Below are positions 1-11,756 of a stretch of 64,000 bases of DNA, one piece after another. Made by a program: the position numbers and the translations under genes. A model generated the notes under the pieces. The model was not told the origin of the DNA. It was given only the letters and a program-made list of their open reading frames with translations, and made no database searches. The stretch's first letter is position 1; the number at the start of each line of letters is the position of its first letter. The DNA lies in contig NC_065538.1 in NCBI RefSeq assembly GCF_932294415.1, forward strand, positions 17,397,656 to 17,461,655, in the 5' to 3' direction. This stretch comes from Quercus robur. Its lineage: Eukaryota > Streptophyta > Magnoliopsida > Fagales > Fagaceae.

Positions 1-613
1 GACTGAACCAAATTCTCGCTGCGCCCTTCAGCGTGGTAGGAAAGGCCCTACACATGATGGCGTCCGCTACTCCTTGAAGGTGCATTAGGGTCTTGAAGGT
101 CTCCAGGTGGTCCAGTGGGTCCTTGACTCCGTCATAACTGTCTATCTGCGGCATGCGGAACTTGCTTGGCAAAGGGTAGGAGTTGACGGTGGAGGTGAAC
201 GGCGAATCAGTTCGATTGACAAGGTCGTCAAGGTCGCTTGATACTCGCCCCTTGAGAGCATTCATCATAATCTCCATTTGTTCCTTCATGGCTTGCATCT
301 CCGCGATAACCAGTGGCGGAGTGGTTTCCGCGAGGGAGGGGATGCTTGTGTTCTGTCATTCAGGTTTGCTCGGGGCGTTGCTGGCCTGGGGTCCTTCATG
401 GTTTCTCCTATCGGCGCTGGTTCCTTCTTGATCTGCTCCTGGGTTGTTGGGAGCTGCATTTTTCTGTCTCAGTTGCTCTTCTAGGTCGTGGTTTTGCTTT
501 GTGAGGCGCTCTACGGCAGTGGCGAGCGTCCTCACCTGTCTTTCAAGCGCAGTCGTAGGGGTTTCTTCTTCTTGAACGTCGTTGGTGGTCGCCATTGAGC
601 GAGTGAGTACCAT
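1..613 (-). pseudogene. Ty3/gypsy gag, N-terminal part with one premature stop
   Basis: Gag is the structural polyprotein that packages retrotransposon RNA. Translation starts at an ATG at 613-611 (MVLTRSM). It runs through a leucine-heptad, coiled-coil-like stretch (LERQVRTLATAVERLTKQN) and a Gln/Asn/Gly-rich linker, then meets TGA at 358-356. The same frame stays open after that codon to base 1 and includes PQIDSYDGVKDPLDHLETF and MCRAFPTTLKGAARIWF, which are typical of the plant gypsy gag capsid region. A CGA to TGA change, as expected from cytosine deamination, is the simplest explanation. The C-terminal part lies outside the window. The element is probably not autonomous in its present form. 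Confidence 0.82.
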
Positions 614-654
614 GTAACCCTTTTGTCTTGGAAACGAGAATGTGCTAAAACGGT

Positions 655-672
655 TCCCACAGACGGCGCCAA
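655..672 (-). other. Primer-binding site of the gypsy element
   Basis: The minus strand reads TTGGCGCCGTCTGTGGGA directly inside the LTR end. This TGGCGCC-type motif is common as the tRNA primer site of plant Ty3/gypsy elements. Two bases separate it from the LTR terminus. I did not match it to a particular tRNA. Confidence 0.7.
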
Positions 673-673
673 C

Positions 674-1281
674 TGATGATGCCGGAAATATGCCACCAGT
701 GAGTCACAAGTTACTCGCACGTCGCCAACGGTACCTGCACGACGAAAAGGAAGAACCTAGCGGGGAGTACCGGTGTGGTCCCGGCCAAATACCCTCCGAA
801 AGTTAAGTTAAAACTATTCTCACTGCTCTAGAGTGCTAGAGAGGGTAAATTATGCGTCCCTTGGATCACGAGGGTGTTAAGGTTTTTATAGTAGCAAGGG
901 TCATCCCCTTTTCCCTTTGAGTAGAAGTCTTTTCCTTATAGGAGTCCTTTTGGGCGTATTTTTCGGGATCCTTTCCTTATAGGGGTTTCTTGAATATTCT
1001 ATAGCGTGGGAAACAAGTCAATCCCTTACTTGTAGCGTGGGGAACAAGTCATATTACTTGGTCCGTCAGCATCAATTCATTTCCTTCAGCTTTTAGGGCG
1101 TCAACTATTAAGACCGTCGCACTTGGAAACCGTCTGCTATGGCTGTTTGTCGCGCGAGGCAGTGACGATGATGTCGCTGTTGTCGATGGGTGTTGCTATG
1201 GCTCTGTCTGCTTATGTATGGAAGGTCGCACAGAACCGTCGGTCTAAGGCTAGACTCCTTTTATCCTTATCATTCTACACA
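674..1281 (-). repeat. 5' LTR of the gypsy element
   Basis: The LTR is about 600 bp and has TG at 674 and CA near 1281 on the plus strand. A diverged relative of the inner half (AGAACC, GGCCAAA, ACCCTC, AAGTTAAGTT in the same order) occurs at 19545-20145, which supports it being a dispersed LTR family. The outer end is approximate. Confidence 0.6.
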
Positions 1282-1737
1282 CCAAAAAATAAAATAAAAT
1301 CTGTGATTCTGTATGTCTAAAATGCCTGGAATTTTTAAACACAAACCTCAATATTTAAATCAAAATATGAAATCTCTGTTTTAAATAAATTTAGGCAATT
1401 CCGCTGAATGTTGTATTAATCGGTTGATTTTCCCAACAATTCCAATCACATAATAATCATCAATAATATATAGACTTCTCAAGATAAAACATTAACAACA
1501 TTCAAAAAAAAAAATCTTTGGTAAAGTAAACTCCCAAAATAATATTGGAAAAAATATACAAAACCCACAATTTAGTTTTCCCTTAAACACTGAACACCCT
1601 TGAGTTTAGTTTTTTTTTTTTTTTTTTTTTAGATTTTGAATTTAACAATTTTCTTTGAGAGAGGGGGGAGGGGTTTGAGTGTAACACTTAATCCCCTTGT
1701 GGTAAGTGTAACTCAAAACCGCTTGTGCCTTGTTGGA

Positions 1738-1781
1738 TTGTTTTATGTGAAAATGCGGTTTTAAATTTTCACATAAAACAA
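1738..1781. repeat. Hairpin core of a MITE-like sequence
   Basis: Perfect inverted repeat with 17-nt arms (1738-1754 and 1765-1781) around a 10-nt loop. The surrounding 1640-1960 stretch has a homopolymer T run and a tandem-like AAGTGTAAC motif but no coding potential that I trust. Probably the centre of a small non-autonomous DNA transposon whose outer ends I could not fix. Confidence 0.4.
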
Positions 1782-2130
1782 AACCATAGGGGGTTTTTGT
1801 GTTACATTGAAAAAGCCCAGGGGTTCGTGTGTACAACTAATGTTTTAAAAACAAAACAATACAACAGGGAGGTTAACGTTACAGTCGAAATGTTAGGTTT
1901 TCCATATTTTATGGAGAAGCCGCATGGGGGGTTTTGTATACTTTTTCTAATAATATTTAAACTTCTAGAAAACAAAGAAAAATTCTCTAAAATATTAAGC
2001 CCTCAAAATCTCAACTAAGAGTCAACCTATAGGCCATAATATGCACGTCTTAAATGATCCTTAAGATTATAAACCTAGACGATTAATTTGAAAAATAATG
2101 ATAATAATGCATAATTGAGCTATATAGACC

Positions 2131-2340
2131 ATTAAGGCTCTGTTTGGTTTGCTTTGGCGTCTGCATCGGCTTTTTTTTTTTTTTTTTTTTTTGATCAGCT
2201 CCTGGTGCACTGTTCATGGAACATGAACAGTGCATCAAGGCAATGAACAGTGCACTGTTCATGTGAACAGTAATTGGAAATTTTTTTTATTGTTTTTAGC
2301 AAAATAAATGGTATCCAAATGCACACCAAGTAAAATTTGA
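2131..2340. mobile_element. MITE with CTGTTTGGTTTG end and GAACAGTGC core
   Basis: It begins with CTCTGTTTGGTTTGCTTTGG. It carries a T-run, a palindromic core built from ATGAACAGTGCA and its complement, and a TGGTATCCAAATGC end. Related sequences with the same core and ends occur at 32648-32915 and 33497-33785. No coding capacity. The exact ends and target duplication were not resolved. Confidence 0.5.
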
Positions 2341-2344
2341 CCTG

Positions 2345-2812
2345 TAAAAAGTGATTGGGAATCGATGGACCACCACCTCATTTAGTTTTCCTTTTGCCTC
2401 TGACTTGTGGTCATTTGTGTTTAGCTTGTTTGGTATCTCTTGGGTTATGCCTAAACAAGTAGTTGAGTTGCTTGCTTGCTGGCATGGAGGTGTTGGGAGA
2501 CATAGAGCAACACCTGTTTGGGATGTTATTCCGCAGTGTATTATGTGGAGTATATAGAGAGCGGAACAATAGAATCTTTGAAGGGGAGGAGTGTTTTATC
2601 ATTGAGTTGAAGCACACTTTCCTTTTATTTTTATTTGAATAGAAGACTGCTTTGAATGGCCTTGCCATACCCTCTATTTTGGATTTCCAAGATTTATGCA
2701 GTTTTGGGTAGATTTTTGCTTCCCTTGTTCACTCCCTGTGTTCCAGGGAATTTCTTTTTTGTTGTACTTTTATTCTGTTTTTCAATAAAATATTTTATTA
2801 CTGATAAAAAAA
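2345..2812 (+). mobile_element. LINE (L1-type) 3' end, truncated
   Basis: The plus-strand translation from about 2351 (TSFSFPFASDLWSFVFSLFG, then GISWVMPKQVVELLACWHGG) is the C-terminal end of a plant L1-type ORF2. This is the region after reverse transcriptase where the LFG..W.MP and WR/YRERN.R.FE motifs occur. The YRERNNRIFEGEE motif lies in another frame after about 2555, so there is a frameshift. It ends in an A-rich tail near 2808, preceded by AATAAA. This is a 5'-truncated dead insertion. Confidence 0.75.
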
Positions 2813-2997
2813 AAGTACAAAGTGACTCGCTTGTACAATGAGGTAGGTATAAAAGAGTTGGAAAATAAATGGATACAAAAGTTGTAGAGGTAACTCAAAG
2901 ACCAAGGTGCAAAGATTTAGTTACCGATTAAAGTAAAAAATTTAAAACTAAAGAAATAATGATATCTAATATTAAAATGAATAATGAAGAAGAAGAA

Positions 2998-3104
2998 GGA
3001 GCCCGGTAGCTCAACTAGCACTTTCGAGTGTCTCGAACGGAAACATCCAAAGTCCAGATCCCCCCATCCTCATTTTCATTGTCAAATTATCAAGGGAAAA
3101 AATA
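2998..3104 (+). mobile_element. tRNA-derived SINE with 11-bp target duplication
   Basis: The short element has a tRNA-like head: an A-box-like GTAGCTCAACTAGC and a B-box-like GTCCAGATCC about 40 bp later. It is flanked by AAGAAGAAGAA at 2987-2997 and 3105-3115. The flank is simple sequence, so the duplication could be partly fortuitous, but the pol III box spacing fits a plant SINE. Confidence 0.6.
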
Positions 3105-3115
3105 AAGAAGAAGAA

Positions 3116-4420
3116 CATATAAATTCATAACCACATAACCAAAACAGGAATCCAATGAAGGATATAATAATATAACCAAAATAAGATATAATAACTTCAT
3201 GTCTTGTTTATTGGGCCTCACAAGCAGAAGAATGTCCTATGTATTAGTTCCATGAAAGGGTCATGTATAACCTTCTCAACCACCACCAACATATCCTCCA
3301 TAACACCATATATAAGAACAACATAATCCCTATCACAGTCCATGCATTGCCTCTATGAACATGGTCCTTGAAATCATTGATGAGCTATAATCAAGAAAGA
3401 GTAGTTTATCCATTACTTAAAATAAAACATATTTAGGTTTGTTCGCAATGCAAAAGAATGTTTCAAAAGAAACATAAAAATCTAGGAATAATGATAAAAT
3501 GCAGAACGCACACACACCCATATATTTTATGACATGGAATCTCACTAAGGTAGGGTCTTTTGGATCCACCCTGGTAAGTAAACCGTAGATACACGACCCC
3601 AACCGCCAGAACTGTGTATCAAGGAATCTAAGAGAACTCCTATTGGGGATTGAACATAAGATGTTTAGGTCTATAGTTCATCCCGAACCTACAAATAATT
3701 CTTGAGGACAACAACGAATAGGTAGACATGAAATGATACGCATTGACTAACTCAAGGTTTTACAAAGAAGGAATAAATAAGAGCATGATGGGTAAAATTT
3801 TACTTACCTTAACCACATAAACCAAATAAGCAAAACAATCTCGCACAAGGAGTTAGAAAGATCTTTGGAGCCTAAACCAAAGAAACATAATACTGCCTAA
3901 TTATGATATATATAATCTTACACTTATGCTATCACTTTATGTAAAATATCTCTTAACTCCAAAATCCTCTAATACTATTTTTTTTTCACTAATAACCATT
4001 AAGCTTATTAAATTAATATGTAACTAACCTTAAGAATGTGTTAAAAGTCGATTTGGATCTTCAATTCCATATAACTACTGTCCATTTTGAATTCCTTAGC
4101 TTTGATGTACAAAAACACCAAATTAAGGTAAGATCCCCTGTTAATTGCAACTCTAAAATATAATTTTTCAAAAACGTTGATCACCCCACCAAATAAATGT
4201 TCAAACCTACAATTGGATTTCATATATCAACCTTCAATTTGAAATCAAAGTAGTCAGATCATCAAAATCCCTAAATAGTAACTTGCTTTTTGACTCTATT
4301 GTACCCTCCATGGTATGTAATCCAGCATATTCTTTCAAGATTTGGTTTTAATTTTACTTAATTCTCAATACTTTAGTGGAAATTTAATTAATTATAATAG
4401 AAATCTCCAAGTTATTTTAC
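3116..4420. other. AT-rich intergenic stretch, nothing recognised
   Basis: Only short, low-quality reading frames occur on both strands. The malectin-like exons expected upstream of copy A are not here: I searched for the conserved YPNDVYDRIW and GFISIDCG segments seen in copies B and C and found neither. Similarity to the copy B and C intron begins only at about 4420. Confidence 0.6.
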
Positions 4421-5293
4421 AAATATGATGAATTGAAATTGTATCATAAGTTGCGTTGTTACTTGCCACCATAGTATCTGCAACTGTACTTATCAACAAA
4501 AGAAAACCATAGTATTTGCAACCGCTGGTAATTTGCTTTGCTAATCATACAAGCTACATTCAGACAATTCATCATCTCTGCCAAGGCATGTGTTCAACTG
4601 CTGCAAATTTGGAACTAGCTTTTACTTTTCATATTTCTATATGATTTTGTATTTCAAACTTATGCTTCTCTTTCCCACTCTCTTTTCGAATAATCATCTA
4701 TAAATTCTTGTTTTCCATTAAAAATAATAGTTGAAGCCATAATGGAAATCAAGACACTGTACAAGTTGACTAGAAACTGGCAAGGCGATCCATGTGTCCC
4801 GAGGGAATATTCATGGGATGGTTTGCACTGCAGTTACAACTATTCTATTCCAAGTATTATATCAGTGTAAGTGCACTTCCAAAACATCATAATTTGTGTT
4901 CAGGCTTGCCGTGAAATTCCAATCAATATATCATCTGAAGGGAAAAGTATCCTCTTTAACTTGCAGGCATCACATAAAAATAAAATGGACCATTTTATAA
5001 ACTGATATGAACTATGATGCGTCATTTTAGGAAATGGGATATTGGAACAGATTCCTTTCACACGCAATAATAGAGTGGACCAAAAGTAATGTCATGTTTT
5101 ATGATATTTAACTGAATTTACTTGTTTGTGATGTCACGCTTTGTTTGTTTTGACGTAAAATATTTGCAAAGGTAAAATATTTTACATGTAAAATATTTTC
5201 ATTTTACCATGTTTGGTTTGTATTCTTGAAAATGTAAAAAAAAAAAAAAAAAAAAAAGTATATTTTAAAAGAATTTTAACAATCTCACAAAAC

Positions 5294-5552
5294 AATTTTG
5301 AGCAAGTCCAGGTCCACCGAACATATTCCTTGAGGGTGTCAATGGGTTTTTTTTAAGGAATATCAACAACTAATGGCTACACAAGTTTGAACAGGCTAAG
5401 TATTTCTAGGGTTGGGTTTTCCATTGTATTTCAGTGCTTTCTCTGGGAACACCACTCCATGTGGTTGTTAGTTACTAGTTTTACATGTAATTTCTTCAGT
5501 TAAATAAAGACTTTCTATTGTTTTAGCTCCCAAAAAAAAAAAAAAAAAAAAA
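5294..5552 (+). mobile_element. Poly(A) retrocopy with 13-bp target duplication
   Basis: A 259-bp insert ends in AATAAAG, then about 30 A. It is flanked by AATCTCACAAAAC at 5281-5293 and 5553-5565. This is the hallmark of LINE-machinery retroposition. The content (TCCAGGTCCACCGAAC, CTAGGGTTGGGTTTTCC) looks like an mRNA or LINE 3' end and shows no recognisable protein. It sits inside the larger inverted-repeat element. Confidence 0.8.
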
Positions 5553-5944
5553 AATCTCACAAAACCAAACCACCACCACCCAAATCACCACTAGATCGCC
5601 ACAAACACACCCACCACCACCACCCCGACACTCCATTGACCACACAAATCCACAAATTGGAGAATGAAAAACAAAAAAAGAGAGGCCAAAGCCGGCCACC
5701 CACCCACCATAACCCACAAACCCAGTCCTCACCATAGCCCACAAACCATTCCAGCAACCTAAAACCTTAGCCATCAACGGACCTACAAACATCTCAGCCA
5801 CCCACCACAACCCATAAAACCAGCCAAAAAGCCCAAATCAATAAACCCATGTAGTGGTCAAAAAAAAAAAAAAAAAACTAGATATGAGAACTAGTGGGTG
5901 AGTTGATGAAGGTGGAGGTAGAGCCAGTGTGATGGTGGTAAGAG

Positions 5945-6950
5945 CAGTGGCGACTCTAGGAATATTTTTCAGGGTGTTCCTGGGTGGGCTTGCTCTATTA
6001 CAATTTTTTTTTTTCTTTAGATTCTCTATTACAATTTTTTCTTTTTTAGATTTTAGTTCAATTTTTTTTTTTTAGCTTTCTCTTTTTGCTTGAAAGCAAT
6101 GTTATGAATACTGTTTTGGACACTGTTTCGATTTGTTTAGTGGAACGGAATATTTCGGTACTGATCTATTTCGACGTACCATTTCAGGGTATTTCGGGGT
6201 TTCTAAAAAAAATTAAAAATAATATATATCTATATTTATATTTTCTTATACAACATAAAATTATTGACCCAAATAAGTAAACCTCAAATAAAACAAATCG
6301 TTTAGTTTTTCTTTTTTGACACTCAGATCATTTAGTTATTACATAACAATTACTGTTTTATAATATTAAAACATAAATATGTAATTAAATAATAAAAAAC
6401 AACAACCAAAAATAGTACAATATGAAGAAGAAGAAAAGGAAGAAGAAGAAGTAGGGGTGACCTTTGCGATGGCTGGATTTGTTTTTTAGGCATTCGACGC
6501 AGGTAATGACATGTTGTGCTGACAAGTTTGTCCGTTTAGGGATTTTTTTTCTTCTAAAAACTGGTACCGGCCAAAATGTAACAAATAATCCACCAAAATT
6601 TAGTTTTGAGAAATGATATGTCCATGGCATTTTCACAACATTTTTACAACAAATCCTAAGTGGTAGGTTGTTACTGGTTATTATTGTTATCATAAAAAAG
6701 TAATCTTAGTGCTAGGTTCAAATTTGAACTAATAACAACTAACCACCTGTGATTTGTTATGAAAATATTGTAAAAATGTTGTGGACATAACATCTCTCTT
6801 TAATTTTATTGGCATAAAAAAATTTTGAGGGTGTTCCTATTTTTTTTTAAGGGTGGATAAATGAAAAATATTTAATTATTACATATAATTTTTTTTTTCA
6901 GGTCAGGGTGGTCCTGGGACCACCCTGACCTCTATGTGGCGCCGCCACTG
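5945..6950. mobile_element. Non-autonomous hAT element with 8-bp target duplication
   Basis: Ends are CAGTGGCG and its inverse CGCCACTG. The flanking duplication GGTAAGAG at 5937-5944 and 6951-6958 is perfect, and 8 bp is the hAT signature. The left end continues ACTCTAGGAATATTTTTCAG and the right end has a GTCAGGGTGG/CCACCCTGAC palindrome. A second member with the same ends is at 43231-44548. No transposase. Confidence 0.85.
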
Positions 6951-8218
6951 GGTAAGAGAATCGGTGGAGTAAGAGCTGGTGTATGGTCAGATCGAAAAAA
7001 AGAATCGGTGGGTTTGAGTGGTTGAACCAAACTCAGTCGGTGGAGGTGTGGAGGGGAGTCAGGCGACGATGGCAGAGGTGGAGCCAGTGATGAGAGCTAC
7101 CAGAGATGAGTGGTGCTGATGAAACTGAGAGTGGCTAGGTGGCTCTAGTTTGTGGGGAGGGAGAACTTGAGAGTGAGAAGGGAAAGAGCGTGAGAGGGAC
7201 TAAGGGGTGAGGTCTGAGGAAGTGTTTGGGTGAGAGCTTGAAAGAAAATGTAAAATGTTTTACCAAAATTTTTAAGTGTAAAATATTTTACATAAATTTG
7301 TCTAGTTGATTTGGTTGACTGAAAATATTTTACTTTTGACTAAATATTTTACTGTAAAACAAACATAGTAAAATAGGAAAATATTTTTCTGAAAATATTT
7401 TACATCAAAACAAACAAAGCGAATGTTCAACCACATAACACCTCCCTTCGTCCATGGGTGCTGACTAATTGCACGAGATTAATTTTATTTGGATTGCAAA
7501 TTATCTACCAAAAATTCAACTCCTCTTCCTTTTTTCATAATGACAAACAGGAACTTGAGCTCAAGCAATTTGACTGGGAAGATTGCAACTTCATTCTCGA
7601 ATCTTAAAGCAATACAGTCCTTGTGAGTCTTAATTTGAATTTTGGTTGATATGTTGCATTTGGTTACTATACAATTGTACTAGCTAGATACTAGCTGTTC
7701 CAGCAACACCACCTATACAATTGTGTTATATGCAAGTTCAGTATCAGGTTTCAAGAACAGAAAAATATTCTTTAACTTAACATTTCTGTATATGTTTTCT
7801 AAAGATCTTGCTAACTCTTCTTTCAGGGATTTGTCATACAATAACTTAACTGGGCCGCTGCCAGAATTTTTGGCACAACTGCCAAATTTGAACACTCTGT
7901 AAGTTTTTGAGATTTGATCATGGTATTGCAAACGTAAATTTTCGTGTAGGGAGATTGAGGTCATCTGCCTAACACTGTCTCTTCAGTGATTTGCGTGGGA
8001 ACAAGTTCACAGGTTCAATTCCTGAGGATCTTCTGCAGAAGTATAGGGATGGGAAGTTGGCATTGAGGTTATCTTATCTTCCTTCATAATTCCTTTTGCT
8101 TATTAATTCTAATTTCACTTGGTCATTTTCTATTGTTTTTTTTTTTTTTTTTTTTTCTCTCTCTCTCTCTTCCTTTTATATATAACTACTTTTGTGTGCC
8201 TAATACTAGAAAAAAAAC

Positions 8219-8242
8219 TATATATATATATATATATATATA
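8219..8242. repeat. (TA)n microsatellite
   Basis: About 12 TA units in intron 7 of copy A. A T-run with CT repeats lies just upstream at 8136-8170. The other copies lack both. Confidence 0.8.
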
Positions 8243-8994
8243 CTTCTTCACTTATATGTACGTAAAATCTTAGGAGTATCTCATTTATTTTTCCAATATC
8301 AATTTTTATTGTATAAAGACAGCAACATTAATGTTTAATAACTTACCTACCATGGCATACTACCTTGATTCACTCTATGCAAGGGTGAATGAAAATCCAG
8401 ATCCTTGTCAGTCAGTTGCATGCAAGAGAAGGAAGAAAAAGTAGTTTGTTATTCCAGTTGTTGCATTGTCCACAGCAGCAGTCCTGCTCCTTCTGTTCAT
8501 CTTTAGTGGTCTGGCTATCTATAAACAGAAAAGACATGGAGGTATTTCTTTCTTGTAATTGCTAGTGATGTCGTTTAGAAAAGATGCAGTACCCAATCCT
8601 AGCCAGTCTTATTTTCCTGTGATACACCAACGCCTTTAAGATGGTTATGAAAGTAAAACGAACATTGTTTAATTCTCACCAGAGGCAATTGTGACCAACC
8701 ACACGACACGGTCGTGATGGCAATATTATGCAATTGATCGACAATAATAAATACATCCACATACCACTTCAACATGTGAACAAGGGGTAAATGCACTCAT
8801 TTCTCTTCATGCAATGCTTTGGTATGAATTCATGATTCGGTGGTGCTCTAAGTAGCTTTATTGTGTCAGTGGGTAGTATTCTTCAACTGTTGTTGCCTTT
8901 TTTACTGGACTGATAAAAAAATATTAATAAAAATAATGACTACATCCATGGCAGGTTGGCAAGAATTCTAGAAGTTATATAAGATCCCAAGATT

Positions 8995-11440
8995 GAATGC
9001 ATAGGGTTATCATATTAATGGCGTGCACTACTGCATTGCATTCTTTCCCTGGATGGGGATAGCTTCCCATATAAGATATTGCCTACCTAAACATAAGTGA
9101 TCTTTCTGAAAAAGGCTGTGTTAGGAATTTAGACCTTGGCCGATTAATTTTAAGCCAAATTTACCAACTTGATTAATTAAGCCAATTATGCAGAGGCCTA
9201 ATTCAGTTTATGATGGACACAATCATACCACAAAACAAAAATAAAGTACTGGGTAGTTTAATCTACTAAGCGTTGTCATGACCAAATATTGCTTATATAA
9301 TTGGGATAGTAAGGCAGTTTATGTAGTATCCTAGCAAGCCACATTTGGAAAAAGTTTGACGCATCCTACAATATGTTAAGGATATTATCTAGTCTAGGGA
9401 TTCTTTATGAAGTTGGTTTTTCCACTGCTGATTGTACTGGAGATATTTCAACACATAATTCCACAACTGGATATATGTTCAATTCTAGTTGGGGACAATA
9501 TCTTGGTGTAGCTAGCGACAACCAACAATGTCTCTCTCAACAAATAAAGTAGAGAATAAAGTTGGCTGCACAGAATGTGTTTCGTTCTTGGACGAAGTAG
9601 TTGAGGTACATCATCATTTTATTTGAGAAAATATACTAAAAGGTTATATTCAAGAACATATAGCAGTTATATTCATGAAGGGATAATCTATCTTGAAGTG
9701 CTCCAAATTTTGATGGCAGCTCAACGCCATGAGAAAGTAGTTGGTGTTGATGGGGACTATGTAAGAGTTAGCATTGATTCTATCAATAGGTCAATGCTTT
9801 GTTCTTGAAGCATTTTGCATGTGTGCTATTTTGTGTTTGCATGTCTTTAGAGTAGCTACAAAATAAGATAGGGATAACATCTCACTTTAGTGGGCGGATG
9901 GTTGTCTTTGGCATTCAATGGCTTAGGAATACATAAGCAACTTGGGCATAACATGTTAGATGATGGGATGTAAATGAACCAAGTATTTTATGAACAAATC
10001 AAACTCAACTAGGGAAAAACTTGTTTATATTCATATATTTAGCATATGAGCCAAGCTCATGCCTCAGTTTAGACTTGGACTATTAAATGAGTTAAGCTCA
10101 AACATAATAATGCATTCATGTACAAACTCATAGGTCTAAAGCTTGATTTAAGTATACATTGATAAAATTGATTGCCCTAAAAGCTTGAACTGTTAGGAAA
10201 TAATTAATTTGGTCATTTAATCTAACACTCATGTGTGGTCCACCCGAGCTGCCCTTAAGTGGGGCCTAAAACTTTTTATTTATTTATTTATTTTTATTTA
10301 TTTATTTATTAAATGAGAGGTAATTTGGAGACAGAGGATTGAACCCAATTCCTCATACCATGATAAATTACAAATTATCTAAAAAATTTAAATTGTTAGG
10401 AAATGGTGAATTTAATAATTTCATCTAATATATAAAATGTTGGCATTTGGGCCCATAAGGATTCCTAGATAGGCGCTCATGTAGGAAACCTATTCCATTA
10501 GGGTTTTTTTGGTGAGCACATATATAATAGTTCATATTCATAAGAATGGTGGTAGATCCATTTCCATGGCATTGAGTTTTGCTTAGGGTTTGATACCAAA
10601 CCCAAGAGGTAAAGTACCAAAAACCTTTGATTTACAACACGAGAACATGTTTGTATGCTTTTCCTTTATATAATAATACATATTCATATGCATACATGTA
10701 TATATATTTTTATAAACTTGAAATTGGATATAGTAAGTTTGTAAATAAGTTTATAAGATCTTAAATTATTATTTATAATTTATTGAGAATATAAATAGTC
10801 CATTTTGTATTAAAAATTATATAAGAGTTTTAACAATATAGGTTTGGTGAATTTAATTATTAACATATATTTGTGAAGAGATAAAACATTTTAGTTTGGG
10901 TCTTTAATTATTATATATGGGAAAAGAACAAATTAATCAAGTAACTCGCGAACAAGTTAAAACTTGTTTGACAAGAAAATGGACTAAGCTAGGATATGTA
11001 ATCTAGTTTGCTGATGAGCTCAAGCTTGACATGTGTTCAGAATAAAATAAAACTAACAATTCTGAACTATAATACTCGACTCATTTACAACCCTATCTAA
11101 ATGCGAAATAGTTGCTTTGTTGACTTTGTATCTTTAAATATTCAACCTTTTGCAAGTAGTTTGGTAAGTTTAGGAAGCCTGTCTCTTTTGTATGGTATAT
11201 ATAAGGCTTCCTACTAATTGGAAAAATGTGTAAGTGAAATAAAAAGCAATAGTGCAAATGAAGAGTGATTAATATGTTTAACAAAGTGTGTCTGTGTGCA
11301 ATGTTCTAATTACTAATAAAACTTCTCTTCTGTAGAAAACTCATTTCTGCATTCTGTTTGAGTATAGTGTGACTAATTAAAAAATATTTGATTATAAGAT
11401 TTATTATTCTGAAAAAAATTAATACAAAATTTCAATGGGG
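8995..11440. mobile_element. Unclassified insertion in copy A intron 8
   Basis: Intron 8 is about 1.2 kb in copies B and C but 3.2 kb in A. Similarity breaks off near 8995 (after GTTGGCAAG) and resumes near 11440-11470 (CATGCAATTCAAGAC). The extra 2.4 kb has TGTTAGGAA starts at 9120, 10195 and 10395 that resemble Copia LTR starts, and a run of TTTATT units at 10278-10310. I could not pair LTRs or find a target duplication, so the class is left open. No convincing coding frame. Confidence 0.5.
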
Positions 11441-11756
11441 AACTCTTGCTAAAATGCAAAAGATGCAGACAAACATGCAATTCAAGACTTCCTCTAGCTA
11501 TACATGTTGAGAAACCTTAACCTAAATATGGTAAACTGTTACTGTGTATAGATTTGGGGCCACAAGCGTGAGCATTTACTGGCATCCCCAACCTAGGATA
11601 AGTGGAATCCATATTTAATCCTAGTAACAATAACATGTGAGATAAAATAGATTTGAGGACACAAACATAAGAGATTTAGAACATAGACTTTGCATTTTCT
11701 CACGCAACTCTAAAACATTGTTTTGATAGTTTTATTGAAAATCTTCCTTGCTGTAG

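Larger units (their letters stand above)
1..1281 (-). mobile_element. Ty3/gypsy LTR retrotransposon, 5' end, cut by window edge
   Basis: Read on the minus strand this is an LTR (about 1281 down to 674), a primer-binding site (672-655) and a gag reading frame from 613 to the window edge. The order LTR, PBS, gag is that of the 5' end of an LTR retrotransposon. The gag matches plant Ty3/gypsy gags of the type that have a coiled-coil N-terminus followed by a DPLDHLETFKTLM-like motif. Protease, reverse transcriptase and integrase would lie to the left of base 1. The outer LTR boundary is an estimate from a terminal CA near 1281; with only one LTR in view it cannot be confirmed. Confidence 0.8.
5137..7421. 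mobile_element. 2.3-kb terminal-inverted-repeat element in copy A intron 4
   Basis: The left end CGCTTTGTTTGTTTTGACGT and the inverted right end CGCTTTGTTTGTTTTGATGT match at 28 of about 29 positions and are followed on both sides by repeats of AAAATATTTTAC. Copies B and C lack it at the matching place in the intron, so it is an insertion. The interior is low-complexity (CCACCACC-rich) and carries two further insertions. I could not find a clean target-site duplication. A non-autonomous DNA transposon of unassigned superfamily. Confidence 0.75.

Noticed and set aside
2998-3104. Possible tRNA gene
   Set aside because: Has pol III box-like motifs but cannot fold a full cloverleaf by eye and is flanked by a target duplication; called a SINE.
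5523-5810. Minus-strand frame rich in Gly, Val and Trp (95 codons)
   Set aside because: Composition follows from CCACCACC-type low complexity inside the TIR element; no domain, and the start lies in simple sequence.
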